Source: GCA-002841655 sp964446775
Lineage (GTDB): Bacteria; Patescibacteriota; Patescibacteriia; Patescibacteriales; UBA12465
Length of the DNA: 13,330 nucleotides
Direction of reading: 5' to 3'
NCBI GenBank assembly: GCA_964446775.1
Contig: CAYURA010000026.1
Coordinates: forward strand, 1-13,330
Shown piece after piece: positions 4,440 through 11,902 of this stretch; within the stretch, counting starts at the first letter, position 1, and each line of letters starts with the position of its first letter. The translations under genes were made by a program, and so were the position numbers. Below the pieces are notes generated by a model. The model did no database searches. It worked only from the letters and a program-made list of their open reading frames with translations, and had not been told where the DNA came from.

Positions 4440-5330
4440 ATGAGCATTTCAGACAAAATAAGTAATATCAGAAAATTAAAAGATTTTAATTATCTTTTGA
4501 ATGAGAAACAGGATAAAAAAAAGATAAAGGATTATTATAATATAAATAAGCTTGCGTATTTGTTATGCCACAATAAACTTGGTTATTTACACATGGGCAT
4601 TTCTAATAATGGCCGTTATCATAAATCAGACTTACTTGCCCAGGTTAGAATTATTGAAAAAGAGGTAGAAGCTCCTTCCGTTTTCAAGATATTAGAATTA
4701 GGTTATGGCCGAGGAGCTAATATATACAATTTGGCCAGAACATTCCCTCAAAAAAAATTTATTGGTATAGATCTTTCAACTGAACCATTAAAAAAATACC
4801 AGATAAATAATATTGATTTTATAAAGCAAGACTACGATGACCTATCCTTTCTAGCAAAAGATATTAACTTAGTTTTTGCTATAGAGACTCTCTGTCATTC
4901 AACTTCTTTAGCCCACTCCATAAAAGAAATTTACTCAATTATGGAGTATGGTGCTAAATTGATAATTTTTGACGGTTATTATTTAAAAGGTTTTAATACT
5001 TTAGATAAAGATACTAAAGATGCCTGTCAGCTTGCCGAGCGAGGGATGGCAGTGGATCACTTTCATGAGTTACAAGATTTAAGAATGGAGACCGAAAGAA
5101 TTGGTTTAAATATGTTAAAAGAAGTAGATCTTAGTGATAATATTTTACCTTCTTTGTTTAGATTTGAGAAACTAGCTAAAATATATTTTAAAAACCCAAT
5201 ATTATCAAGGTTAGCTAACTATTTACTCCCTGAAATGTTTGTTAGAAATTCCTTGTCTGGCTATTTGATGCCTGAACTTATTGGATCAGGAGTAGCTGGA
5301 TATTATATGCATATACTACAAAAGAGTTAA
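4440..5330 (+). CDS. Class I SAM-dependent methyltransferase
   Basis: The 296-aa protein has a Rossmann-type SAM-binding core. Motif I is ILELGYGRG (Glu86, Gly88, Gly90, Gly92). Acidic Asp111 in FIGIDLS ends strand 2, and Asp131 in FIKQDYDD is the motif II/III acidic residue. The LVFAIETLCHS segment and the following YSIMEYGAKLIIFDGYYLKG are motif IV and the post-motif strand. The combination of a YY...HMGIS N-terminal helix region with ETLCHS resembles the tocopherol/sterol/phosphoethanolamine-type small-molecule methyltransferases (family recollection), so a lipid or small-molecule substrate is more likely than protein or DNA. A hydrophobic C-terminal extension (about residues 235-290) may bind the substrate. 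It is a single gene with its own promoter and terminator-like hairpin. The substrate is unknown. Confidence 0.87.
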   Translation: MSISDKISNIRKLKDFNYLLNEKQDKKKIKDYYNINKLAYLLCHNKLGYLHMGISNNGRYHKSDLLAQVRIIEKEVEAPSVFKILELGYGRGANIYNLARTFPQKKFIGIDLSTEPLKKYQINNIDFIKQDYDDLSFLAKDINLVFAIETLCHSTSLAHSIKEIYSIMEYGAKLIIFDGYYLKGFNTLDKDTKDACQLAERGMAVDHFHELQDLRMETERIGLNMLKEVDLSDNILPSLFRFEKLAKIYFKNPILSRLANYLLPEMFVRNSLSGYLMPELIGSGVAGYYMHILQKS

Positions 5331-5340
5331 TTAATGGGTA

Positions 5341-5376
5341 TTTTCCTATATAACCGCTCCAACTACGCCCCCCTCC
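5341..5376. repeat. Imperfect direct repeat, copy 2 (right of the first methyltransferase gene)
   Basis: Partner of 4306-4344; see that entry. It starts 11 bp after the methyltransferase stop codon. Confidence 0.45.
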
Positions 5377-5398
5377 ATACTAAGTTAAAATCTCCTTT

Positions 5399-5458
5399 AT
5401 CTTCAATTGTAGGCAGCACATCATAGGGCTGTTTGAATGTAATATTGAAGATTTTTTT
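5399..5458 (+). terminator. Terminator-like structure with a long loop after the methyltransferase gene
   Basis: A perfect 9-bp stem, atcttcaat (5399-5407) with attgaagat (5444-5452), is followed by a run of seven T (5452-5458). The 36-nt loop contains an inner cagc/gctg pairing. The long loop is unusual for an intrinsic terminator, so it could instead be a small structured RNA element. The rest of 5331-5605 is very AT-rich and shows no open frame. Confidence 0.45.
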
Positions 5459-5606
5459 ATTTTTTATTTAGAGCTTAAAAGTAGAGAATTAAATATTTAC
5501 TTTTATTTTCTAAATTTTTTTTACAAACTTTTTTCCTACTATTTATTTAATCTAATTTTATTTTTTAAAACTAAGAGTTTCAATAAGCGAATACCTTAAT
5601 GCTTTA

Positions 5607-5615
5607 TGCTATACT
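5607..5615 (+). promoter_or_regulatory. Extended -10 promoter element
   Basis: TGCTATACT is an extended -10 (TGnTATACT). It puts the transcription start near 5622, after the ATG at 5606, and so supports translation from 5654. No good -35 is seen, which is acceptable for extended -10 promoters. Confidence 0.5.
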
Positions 5616-5653
5616 TAAGTAAGCCCTTCTTAAGGGGAGAATGTAATAATTAT

Positions 5654-6166
5654 ATGAATTTAAATTTAGGCTGTGGAGAAAAAGAGATTCCTAATTTTAT
5701 TGGTGTTGATAAAATTAAAACAAACGCTACTGATATTATTCATAATCTTAACGTCTTTCCTTACCCTTTTCCTGATAATAGCGCGCAAGAGGTTGTTATG
5801 GATAACATTTTAGAACACTTAGATGACGTTATTGCTGTCATGGAAGAGGTGTATCGTTTGTCTAAACATGGGGCGACACTTAAAATAAATGTGCCTTATT
5901 TTAAGAGTAATAGTGCTTTTACTGACCCAACTCATAAGCATTTTTTTTCAGAAACTAGTTTTAAGTATTTTTCAGAAAAAAATTCTTTACATTTTTATAC
6001 TAAAGCAAAATTTGAAGTTAAAAATATTAAATTAATTAGCCACAGTAAATATAGAGATGTTAAACATTTTTTTCGCAACCTATTACCCTTAAAAAAAATA
6101 TTAAATTATTTTTTATTTAATATTTATGATGAAATTAGTTTTGAGTTAAAGTGTATAAAAAAATAA
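5654..6166 (+). CDS. Small class I SAM-dependent methyltransferase-like protein
   Basis: The 170-aa protein starts directly with the SAM-binding strand: MNLNLGCGEKEIPNFIGVDK, where LNLGCG is motif I and the Asp in IGVDK is the ribose-binding acid. Next come FPYPFPDNSAQEVVMDNILEHLDDVIAVMEEVYRLSKHGATLKINVPYF, the motif IV strand, conserved EH(L) helix and motif V-like strand. Proteins of this compact LNLGCG type often occur in polysaccharide or glycan gene clusters, but the substrate cannot be named. The in-frame ATG at 5606 would add 16 residues. I prefer 5654 because an extended -10 overlaps 5606, a purine-rich aggggag lies upstream at 5633-5639 (spacing long at 14 nt), and family members begin right at motif I. 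It is a single gene, unrelated to the preceding methyltransferase. Confidence 0.85.
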   Translation: MNLNLGCGEKEIPNFIGVDKIKTNATDIIHNLNVFPYPFPDNSAQEVVMDNILEHLDDVIAVMEEVYRLSKHGATLKINVPYFKSNSAFTDPTHKHFFSETSFKYFSEKNSLHFYTKAKFEVKNIKLISHSKYRDVKHFFRNLLPLKKILNYFLFNIYDEISFELKCIKK

Positions 6167-6245
6167 TTTACAATTAATATTTAAAATAAAGATTGATTCT
6201 TACCTAAAATTGTTCCAACTTACGCAAAAAAACTATTAAAAGTTT

Positions 6246-6782
6246 ATGAAAAAAATAATTATTGCTTCAAAAAATCCAGTTAAACTTAATGCTTGTTTAA
6301 ACGGTTTTCAAAAAGTCTTTCCTAATGAAAAATTTGTAATTGAAGCTATTTCTGTTCCATCGGGCGTTAGTGACCAACCAAAAAACAACAAAGAAACATA
6401 TTTAGGAGCATCAAATCGAGTTAATAATGCTTCTAAGGACATAGTGGATGCTGATTATTTTGTTGGCATCGAGGGCGGAATTCAAGAAAATGACTTAGGA
6501 ATGGAAGCGTTTGCCTGGATCATAGTCAAGAATAAAAATGGTATTATTGGAAAAAGTCGAACTAGTACTTTTTTCCTCCCCAGTAAAGTTGCAAGATTTA
6601 TTAAACAAGGCAAGGAACTCGGAGAGGCTGATGATATAGTTTTCAATAGAATAAACTCCAAACAGGCCACTGGCGCTATTGGTATTTTAACGAATAATTT
6701 AATTGACAGGACGAAGTGCTATACCGAAGCTATAATACTTGCCTTAATTCCTTTTATCAATGATAGCTTATATAATGTTTAA
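6246..6782 (+). CDS. yjjX: Noncanonical purine NTP phosphatase (inosine/xanthosine triphosphatase, DUF84/YjjX family)
   Basis: The 178-aa length matches YjjX (about 170-180). The N-terminal IIIASKNPVKLNA is the substrate-loop signature shared with the ITPase-like fold. It is followed by SGVSDQP, KETYLGASNRV and VGIEGGI, the acidic metal-site region, then RTSTFFLP and TGAIGILTNNLIDRTKCYTEAI, all conserved in DUF84. The enzyme hydrolyses ITP/XTP and related damaged nucleotides, which keeps deaminated purines out of DNA and RNA. It acts in the cytoplasm. It sits alone, 79 bp from the gene before and 67 bp from the gene after, with no obvious partner and no clear Shine-Dalgarno site. The family assignment is confident. 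Exact substrate preference is not visible from sequence. Confidence 0.9.
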   Translation: MKKIIIASKNPVKLNACLNGFQKVFPNEKFVIEAISVPSGVSDQPKNNKETYLGASNRVNNASKDIVDADYFVGIEGGIQENDLGMEAFAWIIVKNKNGIIGKSRTSTFFLPSKVARFIKQGKELGEADDIVFNRINSKQATGAIGILTNNLIDRTKCYTEAIILALIPFINDSLYNV

Positions 6783-6849
6783 TTTTTTTCTAGAGCAATT
6801 AATGCAATTTTGATATCATGAATATAAATTTACTTACTTAAAAAAATAT

Positions 6850-8370
6850 ATGAGTAAAAAAACAAAAACAATTATCTTCTTTACTTTTATCATTTTAATA
6901 ATTCTATTTTTTTCTTTACGATTAATATATTTAAACTCAATTAAGGGTTCAACCCCTGACTCCATAACTATAAATAGTTATCAATCGGAGACCAAGTATG
7001 ACAATATAAAAGTTTATACTCTTGAAGAGTCACAGAATGATAAACGTTCACTTTTACATATTGCCTATCCAGTAACAGAAAACAAGATGATTAATTTGAA
7101 GTTAGAAGAAATAGCTCAAGACTTCTTGAGTGAATATAAAGGAATAGCTAAAGACCAAGAGCTGGCCTATCAAGACTATATTCAAAAAACCGGCCAAGTA
7201 GCCATGACCTTCAGGACTGAATACATCCAGCACTTTGACATTTCTTTTGCAAACGACAAATATTTACTTTTTATTTTTGACCAATATAGGAACACGGGTA
7301 ACACTGGTAATGACAAAATAACCTCTGTTTTATTTAATCGTGAAACAGGAGAAAATCTTCCTCTTGCTAGCCTTTTTAATAGTGATGACTATTTAGAGGT
7401 ACTTTCAAAAAAGTCACGTCTAATATTAAATAAGCGTAACACAGAAATAGCTGAATCAATTTATTTTGAAAACGATGAAGAAAAAACGGAATGGCTCGAC
7501 GTGCAGACTAAAATGATAAACGCTGGAACTGAGGCTACAAGTGATAATTTTAATAGTCTGAGTATATCTGATAATAAAGAATTAATAATAATTTTTGACA
7601 AATATCAGGTTGGACCAGGCTCTGATGGTATTGTAGAAATAAAAATACCACTAAATGAACTTTATCAGATTCTTTCAGATGAAGTAAAAAATATATTCGA
7701 TGTTGTTAATGATTCAAAGCAAGAAAATATAAGTGTAGAAAAAGATAATGAATTAAATAAACTCAATGCCATCGATTGCTCTAAAGAAAGTTGTGTTGCC
7801 TTAACATTCGATGATGGTCCTTCAGTTTACACCGACAAGCTATTAGATATTTTAAAAGAAAATAATGTGACCGCCAGTTTTTTTATCCTAGGCAGATCGG
7901 CTAAAATTCAACCAGACACAATTCGCCGTATTGTTAGAGAGGGCCACGTAATAGGAAACCATACCTGGGATCATAAAGATCTAACAAAGATTTCTATTGA
8001 AGCAATACAGAAACAGATTTCTGATACTGATGAGTTAATAAAAAAAATTACTAATTACGATATTAGCTTTCTTCGTCCACCTTATGGATCTTATGATGAT
8101 AAGCTACTTAAAGATATAAACAAAACGGTGATTTTATGGAATATTGATCCTGAAGACTGGAAAGATAGGGACACTGAATTAATTATTGAACGGATGAGTC
8201 AAGCTGAAGCAGGTTCAATTATACTTGCTCATGACATTTATCGAACAACTATCGAAGCAATCCCCCAGTTGATAAAAAATTTAAAACAAAAAGGCCTACA
8301 ATTTGTTACAGTTGATAAATTATTTACACCTGAAGCCTTAAAGGGTAGACAAGTCCTTAGACATCAATGA
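6850..8370 (+). CDS. Membrane-anchored PdaC-like polysaccharide deacetylase with N-terminal DUF3298-type domain
   Basis: The 506-aa protein has three parts. Residues 6-29 are a signal-anchor helix (TIIFFTFIILIILFFSLRLIYL). Residues about 50-275 resemble the DUF4163/DUF3298 region seen in B. subtilis PdaC and RsiV (for example LLFIFDQYRNTGNTGND and IIIFDKYQVGPGSDG). Residues about 312-495 are a complete NodB-homology domain. All five catalytic motifs are present: TFDDG (Asp321, Asp322), NHTWDH (His371, His375 metal ligands), RPPYG (Arg409), DPEDW (Asp433, Asp436, Trp437) and LAHD (His461). The family removes N-acetyl groups from peptidoglycan or other GlcNAc/MurNAc polymers, typically giving lysozyme resistance. 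The active domain would face outside. It is followed by a terminator at 8401-8425 and by two further membrane-anchored proteins. The enzyme class is secure. The substrate is inferred. Confidence 0.93.
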   Translation: MSKKTKTIIFFTFIILIILFFSLRLIYLNSIKGSTPDSITINSYQSETKYDNIKVYTLEESQNDKRSLLHIAYPVTENKMINLKLEEIAQDFLSEYKGIAKDQELAYQDYIQKTGQVAMTFRTEYIQHFDISFANDKYLLFIFDQYRNTGNTGNDKITSVLFNRETGENLPLASLFNSDDYLEVLSKKSRLILNKRNTEIAESIYFENDEEKTEWLDVQTKMINAGTEATSDNFNSLSISDNKELIIIFDKYQVGPGSDGIVEIKIPLNELYQILSDEVKNIFDVVNDSKQENISVEKDNELNKLNAIDCSKESCVALTFDDGPSVYTDKLLDILKENNVTASFFILGRSAKIQPDTIRRIVREGHVIGNHTWDHKDLTKISIEAIQKQISDTDELIKKITNYDISFLRPPYGSYDDKLLKDINKTVILWNIDPEDWKDRDTELIIERMSQAEAGSIILAHDIYRTTIEAIPQLIKNLKQKGLQFVTVDKLFTPEALKGRQVLRHQ

Positions 8371-8400
8371 ATCTTTTGCTTAATAGCCTCTTAATGTTAT

Positions 8401-8425
8401 AATGACTAGGTGATAGTCATTTTTT
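8401..8425 (+). terminator. Intrinsic terminator after the deacetylase gene
   Basis: A perfect 8-bp stem, aatgacta/tagtcatt, with a 5-nt loop (ggtga) is followed by TTTT, 31 nt past the TGA stop at 8368-8370. It separates the deacetylase transcript from the DUF3160 gene. Confidence 0.65.
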
Positions 8426-8476
8426 ATTAATTAATAATACTTATTACTAAGTTTATTTAGTAAAGGATTAATATTT

Positions 8477-10819
8477 ATGGAAGAAGATTCGTCAAAACCA
8501 AACTCAGAAAAAATAATGAAAACAAAAAGAGGCCTATTAATAACTATCATGCTCATAATAGTTATCAGCCTAGCACTGATAATTAGTTATTTTTTTCTAG
8601 TTAAACAAGACTCTAGTCAAGATAAATCGACAGAAAATAATCTGCTAGATATTATCGACAATAATCTGATAGATGTTATTGATAATAATATTAGTGAAAA
8701 TGATGATGATTCAATAAGTGGATTTGCAGATTATCAGAACGTTCCAGTTAATATCATTCCTCAAATTCCTAGCTACAAAGTAAATTCTGATTTAAGTAAT
8801 ATTACTAATATCGCTGATTATACCCTATCAAACGACCTAAAAGAACTATTGATACAAAATTCTTTTGCGGTTAAACCTGCATATTACAATGAGTTTTTCC
8901 CTCTCTATGAGGCAAACCGCTACAGCTACACTCCCAGTTTTATCACTACTGACTCAATGCTACATAACTATCACCTAATGTTTGATTTTTTACTAAAGCA
9001 GCTAGAAGAAAGGAGCTTAACAGGAGAATTAAAAAAACTTAATGCTAATCTTCTGGCTAATTCTTTGAGTGATTATGAAGCCTTAAAAGGAAGTGGCTGG
9101 GAAAATGCTGCCAAAAGAAATATCGGTTTTTTCGCTGTTGGGAGCAAGCTACTTGACCCAAGTATTAAGATACCGGAAATAGTTAGACAAGAGGTAGAGG
9201 CAGAGCTAGCTTTAATTAAGGCACACAATGGTATTGATTCATCTCCAGTAATGAACCTTGGGGTTGATTCTGAAATACTAATCGACACCCCTCAAGGTCT
9301 GCAATCTCCTGACCTGCTCAATGAGGACTATTCCCAATATATCCCTCGGGGTCATTATAACCAAAGCGACGAACTAAAGGCCTATTTTAAATCAATGATG
9401 TGGTACGGACGACTAAGCTTCAGATTAAAAAATGAAGACGAAACTAAATCAGCCATTATTATTACCCTAAATCTTAATAATGAAGCTAACCATAAATCTT
9501 GGGATAAACTCTATGAACCAATAAATTTCTTTGTTGGTAAAAGTGATGACATTAGCTATTACCAGTTTAAAGATTTAATCGAGAATATCTATGGTAATAT
9601 TGATAGTCTAAAAATTCTTCCAAAAGAAGCTGAAAAATTAACACAATTTATTGAAAAGGCTAAAGAAATAGAAGCACCAAAAATAAATTCTCTGCCAATA
9701 TTTGATGCCTCTATTCAGGCTGATAGGGACACTGAAATAAAAGCTTTTAGATTTTTAGGACAAAGGTACACTATAGATGCAGATATTTTTCAAAGATTAA
9801 TCTATCGTGAGGTGGGTGATAAAAGCAGCAGCTGTAAAAATTTTGATCCTGTTAAAACCAACTGTTTAGACGGCGCTAGATGTTTGCCCGCTGGTTTAGA
9901 TATTCCTGCTACTTTAGGCTCACAGGAGGCTAATAGTATTCTTCATCAACTGGGAGAAACTAAATACGCCTGCTATCAAGAAAACATACAACAGATGAGT
10001 CAATATATTTCTACTCTTAACATAGGCACGTGGACCCAAAACTTATATTGGGGCTGGCTACATCAACTTCGACCCTTGCTGACAGAAAAACAAAGTGGCT
10101 ACCCTTCTTTCATGTTAAATTCAGCCTGGCAAAGAAAGGACTTAAATAGTTTTCTTGGTAGTTGGTCAGAATTAAAACACGATACCATCCTTTACGCTAA
10201 GCAAGTCTATGCCGAGCTAGGTGGGATGGGGCCAGTAATAAAAGATGATCGTGGTTATGTTGAGCCAAATGTCCATGTCTACGCTCGTCTAGCTTCATTA
10301 ATAAAGATGACAACCGAAGGCTTAGAAAGCCGCGACCTACTATCAGAAAGCATGAAAGATAATCTCAGTAAGATGGAAAGTTTAGCTTTGTCGCTTAAAA
10401 CAATTTCTGAAAAGGAACTTGAAAACAAAAGCTTAAGTGAAGAAGAGTATGAGCTAATTCGCTCCTACGGTGGTCAGCTAGAGCATTTGTGGCTCGATAT
10501 CAATAAAGACGAAACAGCCTTTCAAGAATCAACTAGTCCCAGAGATTACTTAAGTGAAAATCCTGCTTCCATTATTGCTGATGTTGCCACTGATCCAAAC
10601 GGTAGAGTACTTGAAGTTGGTACTGGACCAATATCAGAAATCTATGTTGTGGTACCGATAGATGGCAAACTACGCTTAACTAAAGGTGGTGTTTATTCAT
10701 ATTACGAATTTCCTTGGCCAATGTCAGATAGGTTAACAGATACCAAGTGGCGTGAGATTCTAAAATCAGATGAGGCCCCAGCTTTACCTAATTGGACCAA
10801 ATCTTTTATCTCCAACTAA
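8477..10819 (+). CDS. DUF3160-family extracytoplasmic protein, membrane-anchored
   Basis: The 780-aa protein starts with a short charged cytoplasmic tail and a signal-anchor helix (residues about 19-41, LLITIMLIIVISLALIISYFFLV). An Asp/Asn-rich linker (about 50-80) follows and then a long globular region. That region contains the DUF3160 hallmark NRYSYTPSFITTDSMLHNYHLMFDFLLKQLEE (written here in abridged form as the stretch around residues 150-180), a Cys-containing segment near residues 448-495 (KSSSCK, TNCLDGARC, YACYQ) that could form disulfides outside the cell, and a WTQNLYWGWLHQLRPLL block. An AAAGGA at 8462-8467, 9 nt from ATG 8477, is one of the few good ribosome binding sites in the window and decides the start over Met14. 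DUF3160 has no established biochemical function that I know of. The next gene begins 5 nt downstream, so the two are co-transcribed. Confidence 0.88.
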   Translation: MEEDSSKPNSEKIMKTKRGLLITIMLIIVISLALIISYFFLVKQDSSQDKSTENNLLDIIDNNLIDVIDNNISENDDDSISGFADYQNVPVNIIPQIPSYKVNSDLSNITNIADYTLSNDLKELLIQNSFAVKPAYYNEFFPLYEANRYSYTPSFITTDSMLHNYHLMFDFLLKQLEERSLTGELKKLNANLLANSLSDYEALKGSGWENAAKRNIGFFAVGSKLLDPSIKIPEIVRQEVEAELALIKAHNGIDSSPVMNLGVDSEILIDTPQGLQSPDLLNEDYSQYIPRGHYNQSDELKAYFKSMMWYGRLSFRLKNEDETKSAIIITLNLNNEANHKSWDKLYEPINFFVGKSDDISYYQFKDLIENIYGNIDSLKILPKEAEKLTQFIEKAKEIEAPKINSLPIFDASIQADRDTEIKAFRFLGQRYTIDADIFQRLIYREVGDKSSSCKNFDPVKTNCLDGARCLPAGLDIPATLGSQEANSILHQLGETKYACYQENIQQMSQYISTLNIGTWTQNLYWGWLHQLRPLLTEKQSGYPSFMLNSAWQRKDLNSFLGSWSELKHDTILYAKQVYAELGGMGPVIKDDRGYVEPNVHVYARLASLIKMTTEGLESRDLLSESMKDNLSKMESLALSLKTISEKELENKSLSEEEYELIRSYGGQLEHLWLDINKDETAFQESTSPRDYLSENPASIIADVATDPNGRVLEVGTGPISEIYVVVPIDGKLRLTKGGVYSYYEFPWPMSDRLTDTKWREILKSDEAPALPNWTKSFISN
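8636..8689. repeat. 24-bp tandem repeat in the DUF3160 linker
   Basis: Units 8636-8659 and 8660-8683 agree at 20 of 24 positions and are followed by a partial third unit, aataat. They encode a repeated (L/I)(L/I)D(I/V)IDNN motif just outside the membrane anchor, so linker length may change by slippage. Confidence 0.75.
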
Positions 10820-10824
10820 AGCTA

Positions 10825-11691
10825 ATGTCTAAAAAAATAAATCATCTTAAGATATCCCTTGTCATTGTTTGTATTTTAATTCTTTCTACCTTGTTATTCT
10901 TTAAAGAAACAAGTGAAAAAAATAAAGTAGATGACTTCAACTTAGAGGGTTCAGCAGATGTGGAATTTATAAATTTTATTAATCAAAAAAAGAAACTTTC
11001 TCAAACAAACGAGGAAGTTTCTTTGTTTAATAAAAAAGAATATTACTTTTGGAATGAAGAAACAAATAATTACCAGGAGAAATTAGAAGAGCTGCAAGAT
11101 GCTGAACTGAAAAACTACGAGGTAAGGAATCTTGCGGAAAAAACGGAAGCAATGGATCTTAATTCTAATGGTATAAATGAATTATACCAATTAAAAGAAG
11201 GTGTCTTAAAAATAAGTGAAGATGAAGAACTTATTTGGCAATCCCCTACTGATTGGTGGATAGATGATTTTGTCTTAGCAGATACTAACAATAACGGCGA
11301 GGTTAACATCAACCTATCACTTTGGAAAACTAGTAGCTTTGGCTCTTCGAAACCATTTTGGTTGGAAAAAAATGATATGAGTATAAAGAATCATTTTTTT
11401 GTACTTCGTCTAGAAGATAATCAGGTCTCGCAAGTTTGGGGTTCATCTAATCTAAGTGCTCCTAATTGTGAGTTTACCATCGCTGATATCAATAATGATG
11501 GTCAGAACGAATTACTAGTAATTGAAGGCCAATACCAAGAAGACTTAGATTGTAAGGGCCAATATTTAGCTATTTGGAATTGGAATAGCTGGGGCTTTTC
11601 TAATGAGTGGCGTAGCGATATGGCTAATTATTCTCAGTTAAGAATTGAAAAAATCAATGGAAAAAGCTATATTATAGTTAATACAGATTAA
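10825..11691 (+). CDS. Membrane-anchored protein with FG-GAP/VCBS-like acidic repeat motifs
   Basis: Read from ATG 10825, the protein is 288 aa with an N-terminal anchor (residues 9-26, KISLVIVCILILSTLLFF). The outer part carries three calcium-loop-like motifs spaced through a beta-rich sequence: DLNSNGINEL (111-120), DTNNNGEVNINLSLW (153-167) and DINNDGQNELLVIEG (221-235). These are typical of FG-GAP/VCBS beta-propeller blades. The stretch SFGSSKPFWLEKND (171-184) recurs in related bacterial proteins as I remember them. An in-frame ATG at 10792 would overlap the DUF3160 gene by 28 nt. I prefer 10825 because it gives a standard signal anchor and a 5-nt spacing after the previous stop. It probably partners the DUF3160 protein at the cell surface. 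Its function is unknown, with substrate sensing or binding as the family-level guess. Confidence 0.8.
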   Translation: MSKKINHLKISLVIVCILILSTLLFFKETSEKNKVDDFNLEGSADVEFINFINQKKKLSQTNEEVSLFNKKEYYFWNEETNNYQEKLEELQDAELKNYEVRNLAEKTEAMDLNSNGINELYQLKEGVLKISEDEELIWQSPTDWWIDDFVLADTNNNGEVNINLSLWKTSSFGSSKPFWLEKNDMSIKNHFFVLRLEDNQVSQVWGSSNLSAPNCEFTIADINNDGQNELLVIEGQYQEDLDCKGQYLAIWNWNSWGFSNEWRSDMANYSQLRIEKINGKSYIIVNTD

Positions 11692-11692
11692 T

Positions 11693-11747
11693 CTCATAAT
11701 AAATACCTAGATAAAAAAATAATATATAAATCTATGAAAAGCAAAAA
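11693..11747. repeat. 55-bp exact duplicate flanking the assembly gap, left copy
   Basis: The 55 bases before the N run are identical to 11848-11902. They include the start of the next gene (ATGAAAAGCAAAAA). This is an unmerged contig overlap and not a biological repeat. Confidence 0.95.
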
Positions 11748-11847
11748 NNNNNNNNNNNNNNNNNNNNNNNNNNNNNNNNNNNNNNNNNNNNNNNNNNNNN
11801 NNNNNNNNNNNNNNNNNNNNNNNNNNNNNNNNNNNNNNNNNNNNNNN
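11748..11847. other. Assembly gap of exactly 100 N
   Basis: A 100-N placeholder joins two contigs. The flanking 55-bp identity implies that the contigs overlap and that no sequence is missing. The true distance from the preceding stop codon to the TspO-like ATG would then be about 42 bp. Confidence 0.95.
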
Positions 11848-11902
11848 CTCATAATAAATACCTAGATAAAAAAATAATATATAAATCTATGAAAAGCAAA
11901 AA
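11848..11902. repeat. 55-bp exact duplicate flanking the assembly gap, right copy
   Basis: Identical to 11693-11747; see that entry. The TspO-like reading frame is complete on this side of the gap. Confidence 0.95.

Noticed and set aside
6190..6220. Possible third copy of the repeat flanking the first methyltransferase (ttgttccaacttacgc)
   Set aside because: Only a short core (tccaact, acgc) agrees. This is within chance for this base composition.
6482..6670. Minus-strand 62-codon frame within the YjjX-type gene
   Set aside because: Shadow of a well-conserved gene.
9073..9288. Minus-strand 71-codon frame, also 11115-11312
   Set aside because: Antisense shadows of the DUF3160 and FG-GAP-like genes.
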